From Halogeometricum rufum (lineage in GTDB: Archaea; Halobacteriota; Halobacteria; Halobacteriales; Haloferacaceae), in contig NZ_FOYT01000002.1 of assembly GCF_900112175.1 (NCBI RefSeq), positions 434,001 to 498,000 on the forward strand: a stretch of DNA of 64,000 bases, read 5' to 3'. The notes below the pieces were generated by a model. That model ran no database searches. It was given only the letters and a program-made list of their open reading frames with translations, and had not been told where the DNA came from. This document shows positions 8,109 to 16,305 of this stretch, in pieces; position 1 is the first letter of the stretch, and each line of letters starts with the position of its first letter. A program made the position numbers and the translations under genes.

Positions 8109-8163
8109 CGCAACCACTAAACGCCCGTCCGACCACCCTCACACAATGGCAGACTGGACGGAG
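8109..8163 (+). repeat. Direct repeat, right copy: functional rfcL promoter and start
   Basis: The functional partner of the 6946-7000 repeat. The element cactaaacg (8115-8123) sits about 25 nt before the rfcL ATG and is the probable core promoter of a leaderless transcript. Because the promoter itself is within the repeat, rfcL kept its own regulation after the 1.1-kb segment was placed upstream. Confidence 0.8.
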
Positions 8164-9639
8164 AAGTACCGGCCTTCGACGCTGGCGGAGGTCCGCGGGA
8201 ACAACAAGGCCCGCGACGCACTCGCCGAGTGGGGGAAGACGTGGGACGACCACCGCGAGGCGGTGGTCCTCCACGGCGCGCCGGGCGTCGGCAAGACGTC
8301 GGCGGCGCACGCCCTCGCCAACGACATGGGGTGGGAGACGGTCGAACTGAACGCCTCCGACCAGCGGACGGCGGACGTCATCGAACGCTTCGCCGGGCGC
8401 GCCGCGATGAACACGACGCTGGCCGGCGCGTCGGCGGGCGACGCCGACGGCCGGCGCGAGGGTCGGCAGTTGGTCGTCATGGACGAGGCGGACAACATCC
8501 ACGGCAACTACGACCGCGGCGGCGCGGGCGCGATAACGCGCCTCGTCAAGAAGGCGAACCAGCCCATCGTCCTCATCGCCAACGAGTACTACGACATGTC
8601 GAACGGCCTGCGGAACGCCACGCAGGACATCGAGTTCCGCGACGTCTCCGCGCGCTCTATCGTCCCCGTCCTCCGTGACATCCTCCGCAAGGAGGGAATC
8701 GAGTTCGACAGCGACGCCCTGGACCGACTCGCGGAGACGAACAGCGGCGACCTGCGCTCGGCCGTGAAGGACCTGCAGGCGGCCGCCGACGGGAAGGAGC
8801 GTCTCACCGTCGAGGACGTGGTGACGGGGACGCGCGACAGGGCCATCGGCCTGTTCGCGTTCATCGACGCCGTGCTGAAAGAGGAGTCCGCGGAGGAGGC
8901 ACTCCAGTCGGCGTACGCGGTGGACGAGACGCCCGACGACCAGGTGCAGTGGATAGAGGACAAGGTGTCGCTGGTGTACGACGACGACGAACTCGCCCGC
9001 GCCTACGAGTTCCTCGCCAACGCCGACGTCTGGTTGGGCCGCGTCAGGGCGACGCAGGACTACTCCTACTGGCGGTACGCGACGGACAACGTCGCCGCGG
9101 GCGTCGCCGCGGCGCGGGACCGAACCCGCGGCGGGTGGACCCAGTACGGCGGCGCGCCGTATCGCTCCACGCGCGACTCGACGCGGGACGAAATCGTCCG
9201 GAAGATAGCCGAATCGGGCGGATTCTCGATGGGGACGGCCCGCCGTGACGTCCTCCCGTTCCTCGCGACGATGACCCACCACTGCAAGCCCCGCGACCTG
9301 ACCGTCGCCATGGCCGCGTGGTACGACCTGGACGAGGCGGCCGTCTCCTACGTCACCGGAAGCGGCGAGACGACGAACAAGGTGCAGTCCATCGTCGAGG
9401 ACGCCCGCGAGATGCGCGAGACGGAGATGGAAGCACACACCGGCGGAGCGTTCGAGGGGGCCGCACCCGACGCCGACGGCGGCGACGGCGCGGACACCGA
9501 CGGCGACGCGAACGGCGACGACGCGGCGAACCGGGACGACGCCGACGACGACGTGTTGGACGGCAACGCCGACGCCGACGACAGGGCCGAGGACGCCGAG
9601 GACGACGACGGCCAGTCCGGGCTGGACGACTTCTTCTGA
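8146..9639 (+). CDS. rfcL: Replication factor C large subunit (clamp loader)
   Basis: A 497-residue AAA+ ATPase that with RfcS loads the PCNA sliding clamp during DNA replication and repair. Walker A is GAPGVGKT (44-51), Walker B ends in DEAD (113-116), and a sensor/arginine region follows in FRDVSARS. After the C-terminal collar (about 230-420) comes a very acidic, low-complexity linker rich in Asp/Ala/Gly (about 440-488), then QSGLDDFF, a PCNA-interacting PIP box at the extreme C-terminus. No intein is present. Start MADWTEKYRP matches the family exactly. Confidence 0.96.
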   Translation: MADWTEKYRPSTLAEVRGNNKARDALAEWGKTWDDHREAVVLHGAPGVGKTSAAHALANDMGWETVELNASDQRTADVIERFAGRAAMNTTLAGASAGDADGRREGRQLVVMDEADNIHGNYDRGGAGAITRLVKKANQPIVLIANEYYDMSNGLRNATQDIEFRDVSARSIVPVLRDILRKEGIEFDSDALDRLAETNSGDLRSAVKDLQAAADGKERLTVEDVVTGTRDRAIGLFAFIDAVLKEESAEEALQSAYAVDETPDDQVQWIEDKVSLVYDDDELARAYEFLANADVWLGRVRATQDYSYWRYATDNVAAGVAAARDRTRGGWTQYGGAPYRSTRDSTRDEIVRKIAESGGFSMGTARRDVLPFLATMTHHCKPRDLTVAMAAWYDLDEAAVSYVTGSGETTNKVQSIVEDAREMRETEMEAHTGGAFEGAAPDADGGDGADTDGDANGDDAANRDDADDDVLDGNADADDRAEDAEDDDGQSGLDDFF

Positions 9640-9687
9640 CACCTGCCTGCCGTTCGTTTTATCGAACAGCCACCTGAAAACGGGCGT

Positions 9688-10635
9688 GTGACAGAGTTCG
9701 GATACACGCTGTCGAGCGAGGAGTTCGGCCCGACCGAACTGGTGGAGAACGCCGTCGAAGCGGAGGACAGGGGCTACGACTTCCTGTCCGTCTCCGACCA
9801 CTTCCACCCGTGGCTGGCCGAACAGGGCGAGTCGCCGTTCGTCTGGAGCACCCTCGGCGGCGTCGCCGAAGCGACCGAGGAGGTGGACGTGGGCGTCGGC
9901 GTCACCTGCCCGACGACGCGCATCCACCCGGTGAACGTCGCGCAGGCGGCGGCGACGACGAAGGCGATGCTGGACGGCAGGGCGTTCCACTTCGGCGTCG
10001 GCACCGGCGAGGCGTTGAACGAACACGTCACCGGCGAGCGCTGGCCCGAGTACGCGGTGCGAAAGGAGATGCTGGCGGAGGCAATCGACGTGATTCGGAG
10101 CCTCTGGACCGGCGAACAGGTGAGCCACCGCGGCCCCCACTACACCGTCGAGAACGCCCGTCTGTTCACCCTCCCGGACGAACCGCCGTCGCTGGTCGTC
10201 TCGGCGTTCGGGGCGGAGTCCGCGCGGATGGCGGACGAACTCGGCGACGGCTTCTGGTCGGTCGGTCCGCAGGACATCGTCTCCGAGTTCGACGGCGACG
10301 GCCCGAAGATAACGCAGTTGTCCGTCTGCGTCGCCGACGGCGAGGACGAGGCCGTCGAGACGGCCCACGAGAACTGGCGACAGTCGGCGCTGCCGGGGGA
10401 GTTGAACCAGGAACTGCCGACGCCGAAGCACTTCGACCAGGCGAGCCAGTTGGTGTCCGAGGACGACGTTCGGGAGGGGAGCATACTCACCGACACGGAC
10501 CCGCAGGCGCACGTCGACAGCATCCAGCAGTGTCTCGACGCGGGCTACGACCACGTCTACTTCCACCAGATCGGCGACGACCAGGAGGCGTTCTTCGAGT
10601 TCTACGAGGAGGAAGTGCTCCCCTCGTTCCGGTAG
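9688..10635 (+). CDS. F420-dependent LLM-class oxidoreductase (G6PDH-like TIGR03557 type)
   Basis: A 315-residue TIM-barrel enzyme of the luciferase-like family, using coenzyme F420. The N-terminus FGYTLSSEEFGPTELVENA, the SDHFHPW block (about 36-42), VGVGVTCPTTRIHPVNVAQA, FHFGVGTGEALNEHVTG, and the C-terminal YDHVYFHQIGDDQ are the conserved blocks of the F420-dependent glucose-6-phosphate dehydrogenase-like group. Substrate in haloarchaea is not established. The start is a GTG at 9688, 48 bp after rfcL. The alcohol dehydrogenase gene follows 57 bp downstream on the same strand. Confidence 0.9.
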   Translation: MTEFGYTLSSEEFGPTELVENAVEAEDRGYDFLSVSDHFHPWLAEQGESPFVWSTLGGVAEATEEVDVGVGVTCPTTRIHPVNVAQAAATTKAMLDGRAFHFGVGTGEALNEHVTGERWPEYAVRKEMLAEAIDVIRSLWTGEQVSHRGPHYTVENARLFTLPDEPPSLVVSAFGAESARMADELGDGFWSVGPQDIVSEFDGDGPKITQLSVCVADGEDEAVETAHENWRQSALPGELNQELPTPKHFDQASQLVSEDDVREGSILTDTDPQAHVDSIQQCLDAGYDHVYFHQIGDDQEAFFEFYEEEVLPSFR

Positions 10636-10692
10636 TCCGGGCGGCGGCGACCCGAGCGGGGTCTTTTTCGAGTCGGCCGCGCAACCGCGTGT

Positions 10693-11754
10693 ATGCGCGC
10701 CGCAGTCCTCCGCGAACACGGCGAACCGCTGAGCATCGACGACGTGCCCGAACCGACGCCGGACCCCGAGGGCGTCGTCGTGGACGTCGAAGCCTGCGGT
10801 ATCTGCCGGAGCGACTGGCACGCGTGGATGGGCCACGGCGAGTGGGCCGACGACGCGGTGGACGCGGGGCAGATTCTCGGTCACGAACCCGCCGGCCGCG
10901 TCGTCGAGGTGGGCGACCGGGTTGAGACGGTCCGGGAGGGTGACCGCGTCGCCCTGCCCTTCAACCTCGCCTGCGGGTCGTGCGGCCACTGTCGGACCGG
11001 CCACGGCAACGTCTGCACGGGCGACCACCCCCACGCGCTCGGCTTCGAGCGGTCCGCGCAGGGCGCGTTCGCCGAACGGGTCCACCTCCCGTCGGCGGAC
11101 TACAACGCGATTCACCTGCCCGACGGCGTCGATTCCCGCGACGTGGCCGCCCTCGGCTGTCGGTTCATGACTGCGTACAACGCCTTGGACGCCCGCGCCG
11201 GACTCCGACCGGGCGAGTGGGTGGCCGTCCACGGGTGCGGCGGCGTCGGCCTCTCGGCGATTCAGGTCGCCGGCGTCCTCGGCGCGCGCGTCGTCGCGGT
11301 TGACGTGCGCGAGGCGGCCCTCGACGCGGCGGCGGACCTCGGCGCGGAAGTGCTCGTGAACGCCGGCGAGGCGGACGCGGTATCGGCGGTCCGCGACGCC
11401 ACGGACGGCGGCGCGCACGTCTCCGTGGACGCCCTCGGCGTCGCGGAGACGTGCCGCAACTCGGTCCGATGCGTCAGACCGCGCGGGACGCACGTGCAGG
11501 TGGGGCTGACGACGGACGAGGAGCGGGGCGAGGTGTCGCTCCCGACCGACTGGATGACCCGTCACGAGGTGTCGTTCCTCGGCGCGCGCGGGATGCCGCC
11601 GACGAGCGCGGACGACCTGCTGTCGCTTCTGGCCGCCGACCGAGTCGAACCGGGTGCGCTCGTGACGAGGACGGTGTCACTCGAAGCGGTCCCGGACCGA
11701 CTGGCGGCGATGACCGACTACGACACCGTCGGCGTCGAAGTGATGACGTTCTGA
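10693..11754 (+). CDS. Zinc-dependent medium-chain alcohol dehydrogenase
   Basis: A 353-residue cytoplasmic NAD(P)-dependent dehydrogenase. Catalytic zinc ligands are visible: C35 in ACGICRSDWH and H64-E65 in LGHEPAG. The structural-zinc lobe has four Cys at about 94, 97, 100 and 108 (CGSCGHCRTGHGNVC). The Rossmann loop GCGGVGLS lies near 178. The alcohol substrate is unknown. It may be cotranscribed with the F420 oxidoreductase just upstream. A promoter-like AT run is absent in the 57-bp gap, which fits that view. Confidence 0.92.
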   Translation: MRAAVLREHGEPLSIDDVPEPTPDPEGVVVDVEACGICRSDWHAWMGHGEWADDAVDAGQILGHEPAGRVVEVGDRVETVREGDRVALPFNLACGSCGHCRTGHGNVCTGDHPHALGFERSAQGAFAERVHLPSADYNAIHLPDGVDSRDVAALGCRFMTAYNALDARAGLRPGEWVAVHGCGGVGLSAIQVAGVLGARVVAVDVREAALDAAADLGAEVLVNAGEADAVSAVRDATDGGAHVSVDALGVAETCRNSVRCVRPRGTHVQVGLTTDEERGEVSLPTDWMTRHEVSFLGARGMPPTSADDLLSLLAADRVEPGALVTRTVSLEAVPDRLAAMTDYDTVGVEVMTF

Positions 11755-11790
11755 GCGACCCCCGAACGGGAGTTCGAGGCCCGAAAGTCG

Positions 11791-12330
11791 CTACGGAACG
11801 GCCGCGCGCGCGGCGAGTCGCGGCGCGGTGACGCCGAGCAACGGCCCCGCGAGGATGGCCGCCGGGAGTGCGAGCACCGACCCCAGAGACGCCATGCCGA
11901 CGCTCCCGGTGAGGGCGCCCACGACGAGAGCGCCGCCGAACCCGCCGGCGACGTATCCGAGCGTCCCGTACCACACGCCCGTCGCCCACGGAACGTCGGC
12001 GAGGAGTCGCGCGCCGACGGCGCCGACGGCGACGGGGACGCCCTCGACGACGGCCGCCGTCAGGAGGCCGACGACGACGGAGAGGACGGAGAGGACGACG
12101 GCGTTGCCCTCGATTCCGAACGGGTTCGACGGCGAGGACGTCAGCGACCGGAAGAGCGCGAGTGCGCCGACGAGCGCACCCGCGGCGTGGACGCCCGCGA
12201 GCGAACGGACGAGCGACAGTCGCGAGAGGCGGGCGACGACGAGGCTCACGCCCGCGAGGAACGAGAGGGCGAACAGCGTCGCGACGGCGGCGAGGACGAC
12301 GAGGAAGCCGGGGCCGGGGACGTTCGTCAT
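11791..12330 (-). CDS. Hypothetical membrane protein, about 5 TM segments
   Basis: A 179-residue integral membrane protein, rich in Ala, Val, Leu and Gly, with hydrophobic segments near residues 6-28, 38-58, 70-95, 108-125 and 135-170. No catalytic motif was recognised. The ATG at 12330 (MTNVPGPGFLVV) is chosen because the 43-residue upstream extension is arginine-rich and overlaps the zinc-ribbon gene's promoter region. It converges on the alcohol dehydrogenase gene. Confidence 0.68.
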   Translation of the reverse strand: MTNVPGPGFLVVLAAVATLFALSFLAGVSLVVARLSRLSLVRSLAGVHAAGALVGALALFRSLTSSPSNPFGIEGNAVVLSVLSVVVGLLTAAVVEGVPVAVGAVGARLLADVPWATGVWYGTLGYVAGGFGGALVVGALTGSVGMASLGSVLALPAAILAGPLLGVTAPRLAARAAVP

Positions 12331-12383
12331 ACGCGACGCTACTCCGACGGGCGATAAGTGTCTTCGGTCTGTCGAGACGGGAG

Positions 12384-12560
12384 CTAGCGGACGGTGAGCG
12401 TCTCCCCGCAGTCGGGACAGGAGAGCGACTCGGCGTCGCGCGTCGCGACCGTGAGCCACTCGTCGACGGGCGCGGCGCGGCCGCAGGCGGGACAGAACAG
12501 GACGGCTTTCGGGGTGGTGGTCGTCTGGCGTTCGCGGGACCGGCGTGTGAGCGCGTTCAT
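12384..12560 (-). CDS. Small zinc-ribbon protein (58 residues)
   Basis: A 58-residue protein starting at ATG 12558-12560 and ending at TAG 12384-12386. It carries two CPxCG knuckles, CPACGR (about 23-28) and CPDCGE (about 48-53), which would bind one zinc, linked by a short DEWLTVATRDAESL segment. The N-terminus is basic (RRSRERQTTTTPK). Such tiny zinc ribbons are frequent in haloarchaea, and their partners are mostly unknown. It lies 55 bp beyond the end of the ABC transporter operon, same strand. Confidence 0.75.
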   Translation of the reverse strand: MNALTRRSRERQTTTTPKAVLFCPACGRAAPVDEWLTVATRDAESLSCPDCGETLTVR

Positions 12561-12615
12561 ACCGAGAGAGACGCTGCCAGAGGGGAAGAGGGTAGCGTGT
12601 GTCGCCGTGGCTCGG

Positions 12616-13347
12616 CTACAGCAGTTTCGAGAGGAACTGCTGGCCGCGTTCGGTTTCGGGGTTCTCGAAGAACTGCTTCGGTTCGCCCGTCTCGACGATT
12701 CGGCCGTCGGCCATGAGGACGATTCGGTCGCCCACCTCGCGGGCGAAGCCCATCTCGTGGGTGACGACCATCATCGTCATCCCCTCGTCGGCGAGCGTCC
12801 GCATCACTTCCAGCACCTCCCCGACGAGTTCGGGGTCCAGCGCGCTCGTCACCTCGTCGAACAGCATCACCTTCGGGTCCATCGCCAACGCGCGGGCGAT
12901 GGCGACGCGTTGCTGTTGGCCGCCCGACAGTTGGTTCGGGTAGGAGTTCATCTGCGCGCCGAGTCCGACGCGTTCGAGGAGTTCCTCGCCGCGCGCCATC
13001 GCCTCCGCCTCGTCGATGCCGCGGACCTTCCGCGGCGCGAGCGTGACGTTCTCCAGCGCCGTCTTGTGCGGGAACAGATTGAACGATTGGAACACCATCC
13101 CGATGCGCTGGCGCAGGACGTTGATGTCGGCCTTCGGGTCGGAGATGGAGTCGCCGTCGAGTCGAATCTCGCCGCCCTGAATCTCTTCGAGGCGGTTCGC
13201 ACACCGAAGCAGCGTGGACTTACCGGACCCGGACGGCCCGATGACGACGGTCACGTCCTGGTCCTCGACGTCCAAGGAGACGTCTCTGAGGACGTGCGTC
13301 TCGCCGAAGTACTTGTCAACGTGGTCGAACTCCAGGAGGGAGTTCAC
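12616..13347 (-). CDS. Polar amino acid ABC transporter ATP-binding protein (GlnQ-like)
   Basis: A 243-residue ABC ATPase. Walker A is GPSGSGKST (37-45), the Q-loop is in VFQSFNLFP, the signature is LSGGQQQR (140-147), Walker B ends VMLFDE (160-165), and the switch His lies in VVTHEMGFA. The high identity to the GlnQ/ArtP class indicates polar amino acid import. Its ATG overlaps the stop of the permease gene by 4 bp (ATGA), so the pair is translationally coupled. It is the last gene of a binding protein-permease-ATPase operon. Confidence 0.94.
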   Translation of the reverse strand: MNSLLEFDHVDKYFGETHVLRDVSLDVEDQDVTVVIGPSGSGKSTLLRCANRLEEIQGGEIRLDGDSISDPKADINVLRQRIGMVFQSFNLFPHKTALENVTLAPRKVRGIDEAEAMARGEELLERVGLGAQMNSYPNQLSGGQQQRVAIARALAMDPKVMLFDEVTSALDPELVGEVLEVMRTLADEGMTMMVVTHEMGFAREVGDRIVLMADGRIVETGEPKQFFENPETERGQQFLSKLL

Positions 13348-14174
13348 TGGTCGTCACCCCCCCAGTCGGCGCGGTCCTCCAGGTAGGTCACGAGTCGCAT
13401 CAACGGGAGCGTGATGGAGAGATACGCGATGGCGACGATAACGAGCGGCGTCCAGGGGTCGAACGTCGCGCTGTTGACGCTTCTGAACTGCTGCATCAGT
13501 TCGGGGAGCGCGATGATGGTGAGAAGCGAGGTGTCCTTGACGAGGATGACCTGGTCGTTGCCGATGGCCGCGAGGGCGTTGCGCCACGCCTGCGGGACGA
13601 CCACCTCGCGCATCCCTTGGATGTAGCCCATGCCGAGCGACCGCGCGGCCTCCATCTGGCCGTCGGGAACGGCGTCGATACCGCCGCGGACCGCCTCGCC
13701 GACGTAGGCGGCGTGGTTCAGCGTCAGGGCGATGATGGCCGTCGGGAAGCCCCAGTTCTGCACCGGGAACGTCCCCGGCCACAGCGTCGGGATGCCGAAG
13801 TAGACGACGAAGAGTTGGAACAGAAGCGGCGTTCCGCGGAAGAACTGAACGTACGCCGTCGCGATGCCGTTCGTTATCGACGTCTTCGAGACGCGCGCGA
13901 GACCGACGAACACGCCCGCGGTCACCGAGAGCACACCGCCGATGACGACGATTTGGAGCACCAGGAGGTACGCCGAGACGAACTGCGGCAGGACGGTCCG
14001 CATCAGCTCGAAGCTGACCTGCGTGACCACGATGTAGACGACGAGTGCGAGGACGCCGAGCGCGAAGACGCTCGACAGACTCGCGCCGAGCCACTTCAGC
14101 GTCGTGTCGTCGAGGAGCCCGCCGCTCCCGCGGTTCCCCTCGTCGGACGTTGCCCCCGAGTATGAATCAGCCAT
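13344..14174 (-). CDS. Polar amino acid ABC transporter permease (GlnP-like, HisM/GltK type)
   Basis: A 276-residue permease. After a hydrophilic N-terminus (about 28 residues) come roughly five to six membrane segments. The cytoplasmic EAA loop that docks on the ATPase is seen in MEAARSLGMGYIQGMREVVVPQ with the conserved G. FRGTPLLFQLFVVYFG is the TIGR01726-type HEQRo permease signature. It lies between the binding protein (43 bp upstream) and ATPase (4-bp overlap) genes. Only one permease gene is present, so a homodimeric pore is likely. Confidence 0.93.
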   Translation of the reverse strand: MADSYSGATSDEGNRGSGGLLDDTTLKWLGASLSSVFALGVLALVVYIVVTQVSFELMRTVLPQFVSAYLLVLQIVVIGGVLSVTAGVFVGLARVSKTSITNGIATAYVQFFRGTPLLFQLFVVYFGIPTLWPGTFPVQNWGFPTAIIALTLNHAAYVGEAVRGGIDAVPDGQMEAARSLGMGYIQGMREVVVPQAWRNALAAIGNDQVILVKDTSLLTIIALPELMQQFRSVNSATFDPWTPLVIVAIAYLSITLPLMRLVTYLEDRADWGGDDQ

Positions 14175-14217
14175 GATAGTTCGGATATCGGTGTGAGTTA
14201 ATAAAGGAGGGTCCCGT

Positions 14218-15123
14218 TCAGCCGCTGAAGTACTCCGAGTATATCTCGTCGTACGTGCCGTCCTCCTTGATGGCCGCGAGCGCCTCGTTGACCTTCTCGC
14301 GGAACTCGTCGTCGTCCTGGCGGAACGCGATGCCGTAGTTCTCGACGGTCAGCGTGAGGTACGGCGGCGCTTCCTGCCCGGCCTCGGCGGCCGCGCCCTC
14401 GCCTTCGAGGAACACCACGTCGTCGCGCTGGTTGGCGAACTCGGCGTTGACGGTGTTGTCGTTGATGACGGCGACGACCTGCCCGTTGATGAGGGCCTGG
14501 AACGCGCCGTTGATCTGGTCGTACTGCTTGAGCGTGAGGTCGCCGTCGAACTCCGTTTTGAGCTCCTCGGCGGCGGTGGAACCCGTCGTCCCCTTCTGGA
14601 CGCCGACGGGCTGACCCTTCAGGTCCTCCTTCGACGAGATGTCGCCGTTCGCCCGCACGATGACCGTCTGGTACGCCGTGAAGTAGGGGTCCGAGAAGTC
14701 AACCTTCTCCGCGCGCGTGTCGTTGATGGTCATCGCGGACATGATGATGCGGAAGTTGTTGTTGTTCAGCGAGGGGATGATGGAGTCGAAACTCGTCGGC
14801 TTGAACTCGTAGCTGACGCCGAGTTGCTCCTCGAAGATGGCCTGTGCGATGTCCACGTCGAAGCCGGTCAGTTCGCCGGACGTCGTCTCGTACTCGAACG
14901 GCCGGTACGGGATGTCCGACCCGATGACGACGTTGTCCGGGACGACGGAGTCCTCCGTCGCCGTCGCCGTCGGTTCCTCGGTGGTCTCGCCGCCGGAACT
15001 CTCCGTGGTCGTCGATTCGGTCGTCTCAGCCTCCGTACTGCCACCGTTGCCACCGGTACATCCCGCGAACAGACCGGTGCCGACCACGCCGACACCCGTC
15101 TTCAGGTAGGTACGTCTATCCAT
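14218..15123 (-). CDS. Amino acid ABC transporter substrate-binding lipoprotein (GlnH-like, SBP3 family)
   Basis: A 301-residue extracellular binding protein. The N-terminus MDRRTYLKTG with a hydrophobic run and FAGC (Cys22) is a Tat-type lipoprotein signal typical of haloarchaea. A Thr/Glu/Ser-rich linker (about 28-60) separates it from the SBP family 3 domain, with PYRPFEYETTSGELTGFDVD and IMSAMTINDTRAEKVDFSDPY. It is first in the operon, so it delivers substrate to the permease encoded next. Start ATG 15123 directly precedes the signal. Substrate specificity (polar amino acid) comes from family only. Confidence 0.93.
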   Translation of the reverse strand: MDRRTYLKTGVGVVGTGLFAGCTGGNGGSTEAETTESTTTESSGGETTEEPTATATEDSVVPDNVVIGSDIPYRPFEYETTSGELTGFDVDIAQAIFEEQLGVSYEFKPTSFDSIIPSLNNNNFRIIMSAMTINDTRAEKVDFSDPYFTAYQTVIVRANGDISSKEDLKGQPVGVQKGTTGSTAAEELKTEFDGDLTLKQYDQINGAFQALINGQVVAVINDNTVNAEFANQRDDVVFLEGEGAAAEAGQEAPPYLTLTVENYGIAFRQDDDEFREKVNEALAAIKEDGTYDEIYSEYFSG

Positions 15124-15307
15124 GACAACGTTTCGTAACCGATGGGGGTATAACATATCTTCGATTCGACGACCTCGGCGCGTTCGAGACTGACAATTTT
15201 TGCGGAAAGAAGGGTCGATTGTCACATTCTTTCGTCTACTCCACGGGCGGCTTCGGACGGAATCGGCCGACTCCGCGGGGACGACTCGGCGGCGTCGCGG
15301 TCCGCCG

Positions 15308-16126
15308 TCAGTCGCTCCCGCCGGGGACGCCGCGGGACCGCCGCGCCGCCCGGTCCCGGAGGGCGTACGCGGCCGCGCCCACGAGCCCCAGAGCGACGAC
15401 GGTGCCGCCGACGGAGACGTACTGGAGGCCGCCGCCGTACACCTGCCGCCCGAGGACGAGGAGGGCGACGAGGAGGAGGGCCGCGCCGCCGGTGGCGAAG
15501 CGGATTCGGTCCGCACCGTCGGCGTCGGCCAACCAGACGGTCACGGCGACGAGCGAGCCGTACGTCACGAGACCGAGCGTGTAGTAGACGGCCTGCGCGT
15601 TCGCGCCGAACGGGACGAACATGTGGGGCGCGAGGACGACGAGGGCGGCGACGCCGACGGCGAGGGCGGACACGAGGCGGCGAATCTCGGCGACTCCGGG
15701 GGCTTCGAACGTCCACGCGGCGGCGAGGACGACGCCGGTGAAGATGGTCGAGGCGGTGACGAAGTGCGCCGACAGGATGGCCCACTCGTACGTCGTCACC
15801 GTCAGCGCGCCGAGGATTATCTGCGAGGGCAGGAGGATGGTCGCGGCGGCGAGGGCGCGGCGGACCCGGCGGTCAGCCCCGGTCCGCCACACCTGAATCG
15901 TCGTCCCGAGGATGACGAAGCCGACGACCATCGCGACGAGGCGGTGGAACCACTCGATGAAACTGCTCCAGTTCGCCGGGAACAGTCCGAGGAAGCCGTC
16001 GCAGAAGGGCCACCGGCCGGCGCACGTCAGTCCCGCACCGGCCGCGGCGGTGTACACCCCGAGCACCATCAGGAACCCCGTCAACGGGACCGACAGCGCC
16101 ACGAGGCGCCGGAGGCGAGCGTTCAT
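15308..16126 (-). CDS. ctaA: Heme A synthase (COX15/CtaA family)
   Basis: A 272-residue membrane enzyme with about eight hydrophobic segments that oxidises heme O to heme A for cytochrome oxidase. Conserved heme-ligand histidines are seen in EWFHRLVAM (about 59-67), SAHFVTAS, and APHMFVPFGANAQ; a Cys pair lies in the loop TCAGRWPFCDG (about 34-44), equivalent to the cysteine loop in bacterial CtaA. The protein is short, as in archaeal forms with a half-length ancestral fold plus extra helices. Partner oxidase genes are not in the window. Confidence 0.9.
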   Translation of the reverse strand: MNARLRRLVALSVPLTGFLMVLGVYTAAAGAGLTCAGRWPFCDGFLGLFPANWSSFIEWFHRLVAMVVGFVILGTTIQVWRTGADRRVRRALAAATILLPSQIILGALTVTTYEWAILSAHFVTASTIFTGVVLAAAWTFEAPGVAEIRRLVSALAVGVAALVVLAPHMFVPFGANAQAVYYTLGLVTYGSLVAVTVWLADADGADRIRFATGGAALLLVALLVLGRQVYGGGLQYVSVGGTVVALGLVGAAAYALRDRAARRSRGVPGGSD

Positions 16127-16305
16127 ACTCTCCGCTCGGGGGCGAATCCACTTGAACCCCTCTCTCCGCCGACGCGCGAACTACTCGCTCGCGCGCGGCG
16201 TGCGACGCCGGCGCTCTCGGTCGCGCCCGTTCGGCCGTGCGGGAACCGGTGTCGGGCCGCGAGCGCATCGGAACGTTTCAAGTTCTCGGGCGGGAACGCT
16301 CTCAC

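Noticed and set aside
9470-9625. Tandem-repeat element in GAC-rich DNA
   Set aside because: It is the coding DNA of the acidic linker of RfcL, which is Asp-rich in haloarchaea for solubility and flexibility.
8146-9639. Intein in rfcL
   Set aside because: Inteins occur in some archaeal RFC genes, but this protein is continuous at normal length through the Walker A motif.
8104-11565. An 1153-codon minus-strand frame spanning rfcL, the F420 enzyme and the dehydrogenase
   Set aside because: It runs antisense to three well-identified genes, including their intergenic gaps, and its product has no recognisable fold. GC-rich third positions remove stops on the opposite strand.
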